From assembly GCA_003537495.1 (NCBI GenBank), contig DPSB01000290.1, positions 1-11,093 on the forward strand: a DNA stretch of 11,093 nucleotides. Reading direction: 5' to 3'. Of this stretch, positions 5,642 to 11,093 are shown one piece after another (the first letter of the stretch is position 1; the number at the start of each line of letters is the position of its first letter). Origin of the DNA: Cytophagales bacterium (GTDB lineage Bacteria > Bacteroidota > Bacteroidia > Cytophagales > Cyclobacteriaceae). A program made the position numbers and the translations under genes. The notes under the pieces are model-generated. The model worked only from the letters and a program-made list of their open reading frames with translations. It made no database searches and had not been told where the DNA came from.

Positions 5642-7000
5642 TTACTTTTCAAACTCTATTATATACTCAGACTTATACTCACTCTGAAACCCGGCTTCGT
5701 TGGTAAACATATCTTTAAAGAATAAGCGGGCACGTTTGCCTAATCGCACGCAAGTATATTTATTTTCAATGTCTTCGGGTGTATTCATGGGTTGCAAAGA
5801 TGGATACCAAAGTGTGTGTTCTGGAATATCCAGCACTTGTTGTGGTTTAGTCCATTGCTGTGAATTATCGCCTGCCGTTAAATCTTCATTGAAGTTGAAT
5901 GAAATATAAATCGCACTGCCTTTCCACGATGAGCTTTCTACGCGGCCCATCATCATTACCCAGCAATTCAAATACGTATTCCAACTTACCGATGGCCCCC
6001 AATGAAACATTTTATCAGGAGCCGATGCAGGGCCACCGCCTTCTTCCAAAGGTATCTGCAACGATTTTACCGGAGTACCTACGCCATCGGGCAAAACATT
6101 AAACCCACTGCCATCCCATCGCCTGGCTTTGCCAACCGGGTTATCTAAATCAGAAAGTTTAATACGCGCTACACTAATACATTGACCGCTCCATTCTTTA
6201 GCGGGATCGTATGCAGCCGAGTCATACACTCCGGGATAACCGTATTCGCCATAAAACAAATACAGGTACTCGCCACTGGCTACTGCCGATGGATCGCCCA
6301 CACCACCCGCAAATGTGTTAGAGGTGTTGTGTGGTTTAAGAATCATGCGCGGTTGTAAATCTTCAATAAAGATTCCGCGATTGTCCCAACTGTAACCACC
6401 ATCGGTTGATTTCATAATACCGATGCGGCACACCGCTGCTGGTGATGTAACACCGGTTAACCCTTGCGGCCAATATTTATAAATATAGCCCTGGCCGGTT
6501 TGTTCGTTGTAAGGAAAATTCTGCGGATAGTTTTCGTTGTGATAAACTGCATACAATGTTTTTCCGCTGGCATCATTCTTATCCTGATAAACTGTTTCAA
6601 ACCAAACTGCTCCGTGTAAACCTTCTTCCGTTGGTTTTACATTCTTCGGCATGTTGGGCATAATTAAATCTTCAAACTTATTTGCAAAAGCTTCATCGGC
6701 ATTTGCGCCATTGCCAAAGCGCAGGTTATCGGAGTAACCCCACAACGTATCTTCACCATACTTACCCGGAAAAATGCGGAACGTATCGCCCACCCAAACC
6801 TCGGCCATGTTGCAATCCACAAACGAGTTGAAGAGAAACTTATCGGTTTTGGTGAGCGTGAAGGTGGGTTGTTTGTTTTCGGTTTTAGATGAAGTGCAGG
6901 CGGCAAGTGCGAAGAGGAAGATTAATGCAAATGCAACCTCACCCCTAACCCCTCTCCGGAGGAGAGGGGAAGTGCTTCGAATTGAGTTTTGGAGTTTCAT
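5642..7000 (-). CDS. Sialidase-like beta-propeller lipoprotein
   Basis: 452 residues. A lipoprotein signal ends in FALAAC (lipidated Cys35), so the protein is membrane-anchored, probably on the outer membrane. The mature part looks like a glycosidase-type beta-propeller. It has a good Asp-box, STDGGYSW (198-205, S-x-D-x-G-x-x-W), and propeller-like stretches such as GGVGDPSAVASGEYLYLFYG and WGPSVSWNTYLNCWVMMMGR. I cannot assign a glycoside hydrolase family or identify a catalytic set, so substrate and enzymatic activity are open. Residues 10-22 (TSPLLRRGVRGEV), before the hydrophobic core of the signal, are encoded by an inserted palindromic repeat (6936-6973). ATG 7000 is preferred over a TTG at 7027; both are in frame. 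The gene starts 30 bp after the nitroreductase stop and is probably co-transcribed with it. The PLP enzyme gene follows after the 124 bp element. Confidence 0.78.
   Translation of the reverse strand: MKLQNSIRSTSPLLRRGVRGEVAFALIFLFALAACTSSKTENKQPTFTLTKTDKFLFNSFVDCNMAEVWVGDTFRIFPGKYGEDTLWGYSDNLRFGNGANADEAFANKFEDLIMPNMPKNVKPTEEGLHGAVWFETVYQDKNDASGKTLYAVYHNENYPQNFPYNEQTGQGYIYKYWPQGLTGVTSPAAVCRIGIMKSTDGGYSWDNRGIFIEDLQPRMILKPHNTSNTFAGGVGDPSAVASGEYLYLFYGEYGYPGVYDSAAYDPAKEWSGQCISVARIKLSDLDNPVGKARRWDGSGFNVLPDGVGTPVKSLQIPLEEGGGPASAPDKMFHWGPSVSWNTYLNCWVMMMGRVESSSWKGSAIYISFNFNEDLTAGDNSQQWTKPQQVLDIPEHTLWYPSLQPMNTPEDIENKYTCVRLGKRARLFFKDMFTNEAGFQSEYKSEYIIEFEK
6936..6973 (-). repeat. Palindromic repeat inserted in frame in a lipoprotein signal peptide
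   Basis: CCCCTCTCC (6949-6957) and GGAGAGGGG (6961-6969) form a perfect 9 bp stem with a 3 nt loop, next to CTCACCCCTAA (6938-6948). This resembles a GC-rich palindrome often seen between genes in Bacteroidota and some other bacteria (from memory, not searched). Here it is read through as 13 codons giving TSPLLRRGVRGEV, between the start and the hydrophobic core of the signal peptide. The exact ends are approximate. Confidence 0.7.
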
Positions 7001-7030
7001 TTTGTGTGAAGTTTTTTCAAGATACAAAAC

Positions 7031-7621
7031 TTAGTCTTTCACCCAGATAACTTTATCAGCAACAGGTTTACGTCTGCCCTCGGGTACAGCACCCTTTGGT
7101 ACACCTACATGCAAAAAGCCGCAGAGTTTATCTTCAATACCTAAACCAAAAAAAGGTTTGGCTTCTTCAAAGTTGGTAATGCCTCCGGTGCTCAGGTAGC
7201 AACCAGCACTGTAAGCAGTAGCCGTGAGGTACATGTTCTGCACGGCACAAAACACAGCTCCCAGTTCTTCCCATTCGGGCAAGCGTTTGGTTGCATCGCG
7301 CTTCATACCAATAGCTATAATGTGCGATGATTCCATGGGTTTTGTTTGCAGTGATTGATAGCGATCTTGTTGAAACGTACCGTTTGCTTCGGTAACTTGT
7401 TTGTAACACTCGCTTTGAAATGCAGCCAGTTTCTTCAGGCCTTCGCCACTAAACACAACAAAGCGCCACGGTTCGGTAAGTTTATGGTTAGGCGCCCAGT
7501 TGGCATTCTCTAACATCTGGTTAATGACGTGTTCTGGCACAATTTCTCCTGAGTAATCTTTCGGGTAAACCGATCTGCGCAAACGTATCAGTTGATTTAA
7601 TTCTTCTACATTAAAATTCAT
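7031..7621 (-). CDS. Nitroreductase-family FMN oxidoreductase (YdjA-like)
   Basis: 196 residues, close to the usual length for compact nitroreductases. RRSVYPKDY (15-23) is the N-terminal FMN-phosphate motif. NWAPNHKLTEPWRF (41-54) is the family signature in the form seen in the YdjA-like subgroup, and GVPKGAVPEGRRKP (173-186) closes the FMN site near the C-terminus. These enzymes are cytoplasmic homodimers that use NAD(P)H to reduce nitroaromatics, quinones or unsaturated compounds; the natural substrate is usually unknown and cannot be deduced here. ATG 7621 gives the usual N-terminus (MNFNVEELNQLIRLRRS). A longer in-frame start at 7666 would overlap the divergent lipoprotein gene, leaving no room for promoters. 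It is probably first in a transcript with the propeller lipoprotein 30 bp downstream. Confidence 0.87.
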   Translation of the reverse strand: MNFNVEELNQLIRLRRSVYPKDYSGEIVPEHVINQMLENANWAPNHKLTEPWRFVVFSGEGLKKLAAFQSECYKQVTEANGTFQQDRYQSLQTKPMESSHIIAIGMKRDATKRLPEWEELGAVFCAVQNMYLTATAYSAGCYLSTGGITNFEEAKPFFGLGIEDKLCGFLHVGVPKGAVPEGRRKPVADKVIWVKD

Positions 7622-7664
7622 TGAATAGTTTTTTGCTAATTTACTCCACAACTTCAAACACCCC

Positions 7665-8405
7665 ATGCGTTTTTTTATAATCCTGTTAGTGTTGGTTGCA
7701 GCCGGATGCTCACCGCTCTACATTCCCACCACCCGCAATGTGCCGTTGTTTCGCGAACAGGGTGAGTTTCAGGCATCGGTTATTGCCTCTACGGGTGCAG
7801 AAGTGCAAACAGCGCTGGCGGTAACCGATAATATCGCCATTATGGCCAATGGTTCTTTTCTTCGACAAAAAATTTCTGAACCTGATCCTTACACCCGCTC
7901 GCACACTTTCGTGGAAGGTGGCATTGGTTACTACAAAGCGAATCGTAGATCGCGTATAGAAATTTTTGCGGGTTATGGCTTGGGAAAAGGAACCAGCTAT
8001 GCGCAATACTATTTCTTTTCACAACGATTTGGAGCAAAAGATTTAGTTGCAACGGGAAGTTATAGCCGCATCTTTATTCAGCCTTCGTTTGGTCAGAACA
8101 ACCGCAGGTTTAATCTTGCGTTTACTCCGCGCATTTCGTTAGTAGGTTTTTCTGAGTTTTCATCTAGCGATAATGGTAGATTTCCAACACAAACTGTCAA
8201 CGTTGGTGAACTTAATGAAAAGCCACGTTTATTTATCGAACCTGCTTTAACCGGTAAGTTTCCATTGGTTGGAAATCTGCAAGGCATGTTCCAATTAGGT
8301 TTGAACGTGAAAGCTTCTCCTGATCTTTATTTTGATTATGTGCCCTTACAATTCGCACTCGGTATACAATTGAATACAGGAAGCTTGCGCACACGGGTAT
8401 ATTAA
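7665..8405 (+). CDS. Putative outer-membrane lipoprotein, beta-rich, function unknown
   Basis: 246 residues. MRFFIILLVLVAAGC is a lipoprotein signal with lipobox VAAGC, lipidated at Cys15, followed by SPLYIPTTRNVPLF. The mature protein is rich in alternating aromatic and polar stretches (IEIFAGYGLG, LFIEPALTGKF, LQFALGIQL) with glycine turns and ends in VY, as expected of a small beta-barrel or beta-sandwich at the outer membrane. Proteins of this type are common and uncharacterised in Bacteroidota; I know no function. The ATG at 7665 is set by the signal peptide. It is divergent from the nitroreductase with only 43 bp between the start codons, so the promoters must overlap each other or the opposite coding region. 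No good TAnnTTTG box was found there. The hairpin at 8411-8438 begins just after its stop. Confidence 0.75.
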   Translation: MRFFIILLVLVAAGCSPLYIPTTRNVPLFREQGEFQASVIASTGAEVQTALAVTDNIAIMANGSFLRQKISEPDPYTRSHTFVEGGIGYYKANRRSRIEIFAGYGLGKGTSYAQYYFFSQRFGAKDLVATGSYSRIFIQPSFGQNNRRFNLAFTPRISLVGFSEFSSSDNGRFPTQTVNVGELNEKPRLFIEPALTGKFPLVGNLQGMFQLGLNVKASPDLYFDYVPLQFALGIQLNTGSLRTRVY

Positions 8406-8410
8406 AATGG

Positions 8411-8438
8411 AAAAAGGCCTGGTCCCCCGACCAGGCCT
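8411..8438 (-). terminator. Rho-independent terminator for minus-strand transcription (coaX)
   Basis: AGGCCTGGTC (8415-8424) and GACCAGGCCT (8429-8438) form a perfect 10 bp GC-rich stem with a 4 nt loop. On the minus strand it is followed by TTTTTCC, so it reads as an intrinsic terminator for coaX, whose stop codon is about 144 bp upstream. On the plus strand the hairpin directly follows the lipoprotein gene but has no T-run after it, so it can only partly serve that gene. Confidence 0.8.
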
Positions 8439-8473
8439 AACCTAAACCCAACCCCTCATATATAAATATACAA

Positions 8474-8516
8474 GACGACTGGGGTTCCTATTGTGCAAAG
8501 GAAACGCCAGTTCGTC
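8474..8516. other. Imperfect hairpin in the 176 bp gap between the lipoprotein gene and coaX
   Basis: GACGACTGG (8474-8482) pairs with CCAGTTCGTC (8507-8516) with one bulged base. Further inside, GGTTCC (8483-8488) pairs with GGAAAC (8500-8505) with one mismatch. The loop is about 11 nt. It would lie in the 3' untranslated region of coaX mRNA, before the terminator. Nothing else is recognisable in the gap: no coding potential and no known RNA family. Confidence 0.35.
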
Positions 8517-8581
8517 CCGATTGTTTTAGTAATACTGGGGAGTGGGTAAATAGTTACAGGAATGGAGACCGTTCACACAAA

Positions 8582-9349
8582 TCAGGCACTAACATGCTCG
8601 CCAATCATACGCAAGCCATCTAATGTTAGATTGGGTTCAATAGAATGAAAGAAACTTCCTAAGGGAGTTATTACTGATGATAGCCCTCCGGTAGCCACTA
8701 CCAGGCAAGGCACATTCAATTCGGCTTGAATTTTTGTTACTACATTCCTTACCAAACCTTCATACCCGATTAATATACCGGATTGAATTGCGGTGATTGT
8801 ATTTTTTCCAAGCGATGACGTTGGCATCTCAAGCGGAACATCAAATAACTTGGCCGTATTTTGCGAAAGTGAACGAATGGCGGTTTTTAAACCAGGCGCA
8901 ATAGATACGCCTAATATTTCGCCTGTACCCGAAACCGTAGTGAACGTAAGAGCGGTACCAAAATCAACTACAATACAAGGTTGTTTGTATTTAAAGTATG
9001 CTGCTGCAGCATTGGCAACCAGATCCGATCCAATCTCGAATGGATTGAGGATTTGCATGGGTAGTGAGGCATAAACCTTTGGCCCAAGCACGATCGGTTC
9101 TATTTCAAACAGTGTGCGCGAAACGCTTTTCATTTTGTCGTTCATGGCCGGCACTACACTGCTCAGCACAATAGTTTTTACCTGATCTACCGCGTTACCC
9201 GATTCAAAAAAGTAATCGCGGATTTTTACACCATAATAAAGTTCGGGTAAATCGGGGCGCGAAGAAATGCGCCACACATGTTTCCACTCGTTGTCTTTCC
9301 ACAAGCCAACGGTTATATCACTGTTACCAATATCTAAAGCTAAAAGCAT
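8582..9349 (-). CDS. coaX: Type III pantothenate kinase
   Basis: 255 residues, the normal length. It phosphorylates pantothenate to 4'-phosphopantothenate with ATP, the first step of coenzyme A synthesis, in the cytoplasm. ASKHA-fold motifs are in order: DIGNSD (6-11, phosphate 1), NPFEIGSD (102-109, with the catalytic Asp109), VVDFGTALTFT (127-137, phosphate 2), GVSIAPGL (147-154) and ATGGL (219-223, adenosine site). One oddity: the residue after Asp109 is Leu110, where the family motif normally reads G-x-D-R. The ATG at 9349 gives the canonical MLLALDIGNS start. The gene follows gltD by 89 bp, but a strong terminator lies between them, so it probably has its own promoter in or beside that terminator; no clear TAnnTTTG box was found. 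CoaX enzymes are typically not feedback-inhibited by CoA. Confidence 0.93.
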   Translation of the reverse strand: MLLALDIGNSDITVGLWKDNEWKHVWRISSRPDLPELYYGVKIRDYFFESGNAVDQVKTIVLSSVVPAMNDKMKSVSRTLFEIEPIVLGPKVYASLPMQILNPFEIGSDLVANAAAAYFKYKQPCIVVDFGTALTFTTVSGTGEILGVSIAPGLKTAIRSLSQNTAKLFDVPLEMPTSSLGKNTITAIQSGILIGYEGLVRNVVTKIQAELNVPCLVVATGGLSSVITPLGSFFHSIEPNLTLDGLRMIGEHVSA

Positions 9350-9380
9350 GGCGCAAGATGGAAATATTCCCGTAAAGGAT

Positions 9381-9415
9381 AAAAAGAAAAAGCCCGCACC
9401 AATTTTGGTACGGGC
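9381..9415 (-). terminator. Rho-independent terminator of gltD
   Basis: On the minus strand, the 11 bases 9415-9405 (GCCCGTACCAA) pair with 9402-9392 (TTGGTGCGGGC), with one T-G pair and a 2 nt centre. A T-rich tract follows (TTTTTCTTTTT, 9391-9381). It begins about 24 bp after the gltD stop codon and ends 31 bp before the coaX ATG. Confidence 0.88.
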
Positions 9416-9438
9416 CCTAAATTCTATGCTTACAGGTT

Positions 9439-10911
9439 TTAATCCTTATCCATCAAACTCAAAATCCCTTGCTCTTTTGCTTCCAATACAGTTTGGCCTG
9501 TTAAGTATTGATCTACTGCGCGTGCAGCTTCGCGGCCCTCGCTTATAGCCCACACTACTAACGATTGTCCTCTGCGCATATCTCCGGCAGCAAAAATACT
9601 TTCTGCCGATGTTTGGTACTTCGTGGCTTTTACATTGCCGCGTTCATCTTTATCAACACCTAATTGATCCAATAAACCTGTGTGTTGTGGATGTAAAAAG
9701 CCCATAGCCAATAAAGCTAACTCGCACGGAATTTCCTTTTCTGTTCCGGGTACTTCAACAAATGCAGGTGCTTTGCCTGGCTGAGTTTTAATTTCTACCT
9801 CAGCAATCTTTAAGGCTTTTAAATTTCCTTGTTCATCGCCTACAAATTCTTTGGTTACAATAGACCAATTGCGATCACAACCTTCCTCATGCGAAGTGGA
9901 CGTTCTTAAAATCATGGGCCAACTTGGCCACGGCATAGTAGCCGTTCTATCTTTTGGCGGCTTCGATAAAATTTCTATTTGTGTAACCAGCTTTGCACCA
10001 TGGCGATTGGATGTACCTACACAATCTGAGCCGGTATCACCTCCACCAATCACCACTACGTTTTTACCCGTAGCCCAGATTTCTTCTGCATTTACTTTCT
10101 TGCCGCCAACCCTGCGATTTTGCTGCGTTAAAAAATCCATCGCAAAATGTACGCCTTTCAATTCCCTTCCGGGGATGGGCAAGTCGCGCGGAATAGTGGA
10201 ACCACCGCAAAGTAAAATCGCATCAAATTCTTCCTTCAATTGTTCTACTGAAACATTAACACCCACATTGGCATTGGTTTGAAACTTCACGCCTTCTTCT
10301 GTCATCAGCTGAACTCTGCGATCAACCACTTGTTTATCCAACTTAAAATCGGGAATACCATAACGAAGCAAACCACCAATTTCATCAGCACGTTCAAACA
10401 CCGTAACGGCATGGCCTGCATAATTTAATTGTGCAGCAGCCGCCAGCCCTGCCGGACCAGAACCTACCACAACAACTTTCTTATCAGTGCGAGAAGTAGG
10501 AATACGCGGTTTGGCATAGCCATCCTGAAAAGCCCGTTCAATAATCGACTTCTCAATGTATTCAATAGCAACCGCAGGTTTATTTATGCCCAACACACAA
10601 GAAGCTTCGCATGGGGCCGGACAAATTCTTCCGGTAAACTCCGGGAAGTTGTTGGTGGAAATCAGAATTTCATAGGCAAGCTTCCAGTTTTCCTGATACA
10701 CGGCATCGTTAAATTCGGGTATGATGTTGCCCAGCGGGCAGCCGTGATGACAAAACGGAATGCCACAATCCATACACCGCGAAGCTTGCTTTACCGTTAT
10801 CTTTTCGTCAATAACCGGATCAACTTCGTTGTAATCGTTGATGCGTTTTTTTGGATCGCGTTTGCCTGGTAATTCTCGCTGCTGTTCTAAAAATCCTGTT
10901 GGTTTGCCCAT
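9439..10911 (-). CDS. gltD: Glutamate synthase (NADPH) small subunit
   Basis: 490 residues. The beta subunit of bacterial GOGAT oxidises NADPH by FAD and passes electrons to the large subunit (GltB), which makes glutamate from glutamine and 2-oxoglutarate. Cysteines 46, 49, 54, 58, 97, 101 and 105 are the N-terminal ligands of two 4Fe-4S clusters. GSGPAG (150-155) is the FAD-binding fold, GGGDTG (289-294) the NADPH-binding fold and AAGDMRRG (441-448) the C-terminal FAD motif. ATG 10911 gives MGKPTGFLEQQRE, the usual start; an ATG 12 nt upstream adds four residues. gltB is not within the window and could lie to the right, although at least 180 bp of palindromes and AT-rich repeat separate the gene from the window edge. 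It ends in a strong terminator. Confidence 0.95.
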   Translation of the reverse strand: MGKPTGFLEQQRELPGKRDPKKRINDYNEVDPVIDEKITVKQASRCMDCGIPFCHHGCPLGNIIPEFNDAVYQENWKLAYEILISTNNFPEFTGRICPAPCEASCVLGINKPAVAIEYIEKSIIERAFQDGYAKPRIPTSRTDKKVVVVGSGPAGLAAAAQLNYAGHAVTVFERADEIGGLLRYGIPDFKLDKQVVDRRVQLMTEEGVKFQTNANVGVNVSVEQLKEEFDAILLCGGSTIPRDLPIPGRELKGVHFAMDFLTQQNRRVGGKKVNAEEIWATGKNVVVIGGGDTGSDCVGTSNRHGAKLVTQIEILSKPPKDRTATMPWPSWPMILRTSTSHEEGCDRNWSIVTKEFVGDEQGNLKALKIAEVEIKTQPGKAPAFVEVPGTEKEIPCELALLAMGFLHPQHTGLLDQLGVDKDERGNVKATKYQTSAESIFAAGDMRRGQSLVVWAISEGREAARAVDQYLTGQTVLEAKEQGILSLMDKD

Positions 10912-10917
10912 AATCGA

Positions 10918-10976
10918 ATTCAAAATTTAAGATTTCGAAATTCAAGATTTAAAACTCCAATTCAATTTTTGAATTT
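10918..10976. repeat. AT-rich short repeats upstream of gltD
   Basis: ATTCAAAATTTAA (10918-10930) recurs as ATTCAAGATTTAA (10940-10952), 12 of 13 bases identical. AATTCAA (10959-10965) and TTGAATT (10969-10975) form a 7 bp inverted repeat with a 3 nt loop. This is where the gltD leader and promoter should be. TAAATTTT on the minus strand is the closest -7-like box, but no TTG sits at the right distance. Confidence 0.5.
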
Positions 10977-10991
10977 TAAATGTTGAATCCA

Positions 10992-11065
10992 GATGGTCTG
11001 TGTCCACACAGACCATCAATAATTATAACCATTTGTTATCCGGGCCTGTGTGGACACAGGCCCGG
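10992..11065. repeat. Pair of inverted, related palindromes upstream of gltD
   Basis: Two perfect 26 bp palindromes lie at 10992-11017 and 11040-11065, each with 12 bp arms and a 2 nt centre. Their central 14 bases (CTGTGTCCACACAG and CTGTGTGGACACAG) are reverse complements. The outer six bases differ (GATGGT versus CCGGGC), but each keeps perfect pairing. The 22 bp between them is AT-rich and holds a small hairpin (ATAAC 11025-11029, GTTAT 11035-11039). No T-run follows either palindrome, so they are not ordinary terminators. They may be REP-like units or protein-binding sites. Confidence 0.7.
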
Positions 11066-11093
11066 GTCAAGGAAGGCCCCAGGCCTCGGATTA

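Noticed and set aside
8439..8581. Riboswitch or known small RNA near coaX
   Set aside because: No conserved core of any riboswitch, 6S, SRP or tmRNA was recognised, and the segment is downstream of coaX, not before its start.
9851..10872. Long plus-strand ORFs (143 and 147 codons) opposite gltD
   Set aside because: They lie entirely inside gltD, whose motifs are complete; their translations have no domain character and they lack plausible starts. They are antisense shadows.
10992..11065. CRISPR-like repeats or a tandem terminator
   Set aside because: Only two units, in inverted rather than direct orientation, with differing arms and no T-tract.

Overview
This 11.1 kb window looks like ordinary chromosome from a member of the Bacteroidota, plausibly a Cytophagales-type organism (phylum fairly sure, order a guess). 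The support is indirect: promoter boxes of the TAnnTTTG type, no Shine-Dalgarno sequences before the starts, a CarboxypepD_reg-like domain, several lipoprotein signal peptides, and intergenic repeats of the kind seen in this phylum. Ten protein genes are supported. No RNA gene, CRISPR array, IS transposase or phage gene was recognised.

Left part (1-1917): a secreted YceI-family protein on the minus strand is divergent from a membrane-anchored transcription factor. The factor has its winged-helix domain at the C-terminus, behind a periplasmic domain and a second membrane segment. Both have TAnnTTTG boxes in the shared upstream region, and the regulator's box is so close to its ATG that the mRNA should be leaderless or nearly so. 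A 44-residue single-helix membrane ORF follows the regulator.

Middle (1937-7621, all minus): a large secreted protein fuses an erythromycin-esterase-like domain to a CarboxypepD_reg-like domain and an unassigned C-terminal region. Upstream of it lie a PLP-dependent serine/threonine ammonia-lyase or serine racemase, a sialidase-like propeller lipoprotein and a nitroreductase. Nitroreductase, lipoprotein and PLP enzyme lie in transcription order with short gaps. The last gap is almost filled by a 124 bp repeat element with 17 bp inverted termini and two internal hairpins.

Right part (7665-11093): an outer-membrane-type lipoprotein gene on the plus strand faces coaX (type III pantothenate kinase) and gltD (glutamate synthase small subunit), both on the minus strand. 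gltD and coaX are each followed by a convincing rho-independent terminator. The gltB partner is not in the window. The right edge holds two long perfect palindromes that are inverted relatives of each other.

The genes do not form one pathway. The most unusual content is in the repeats: (i) the 124 bp element, with a second near-identical terminus at the left edge of the window; (ii) a palindromic repeat inserted in frame in a lipoprotein signal peptide; (iii) the paired palindromes upstream of gltD. I found no convincing new multi-gene system.
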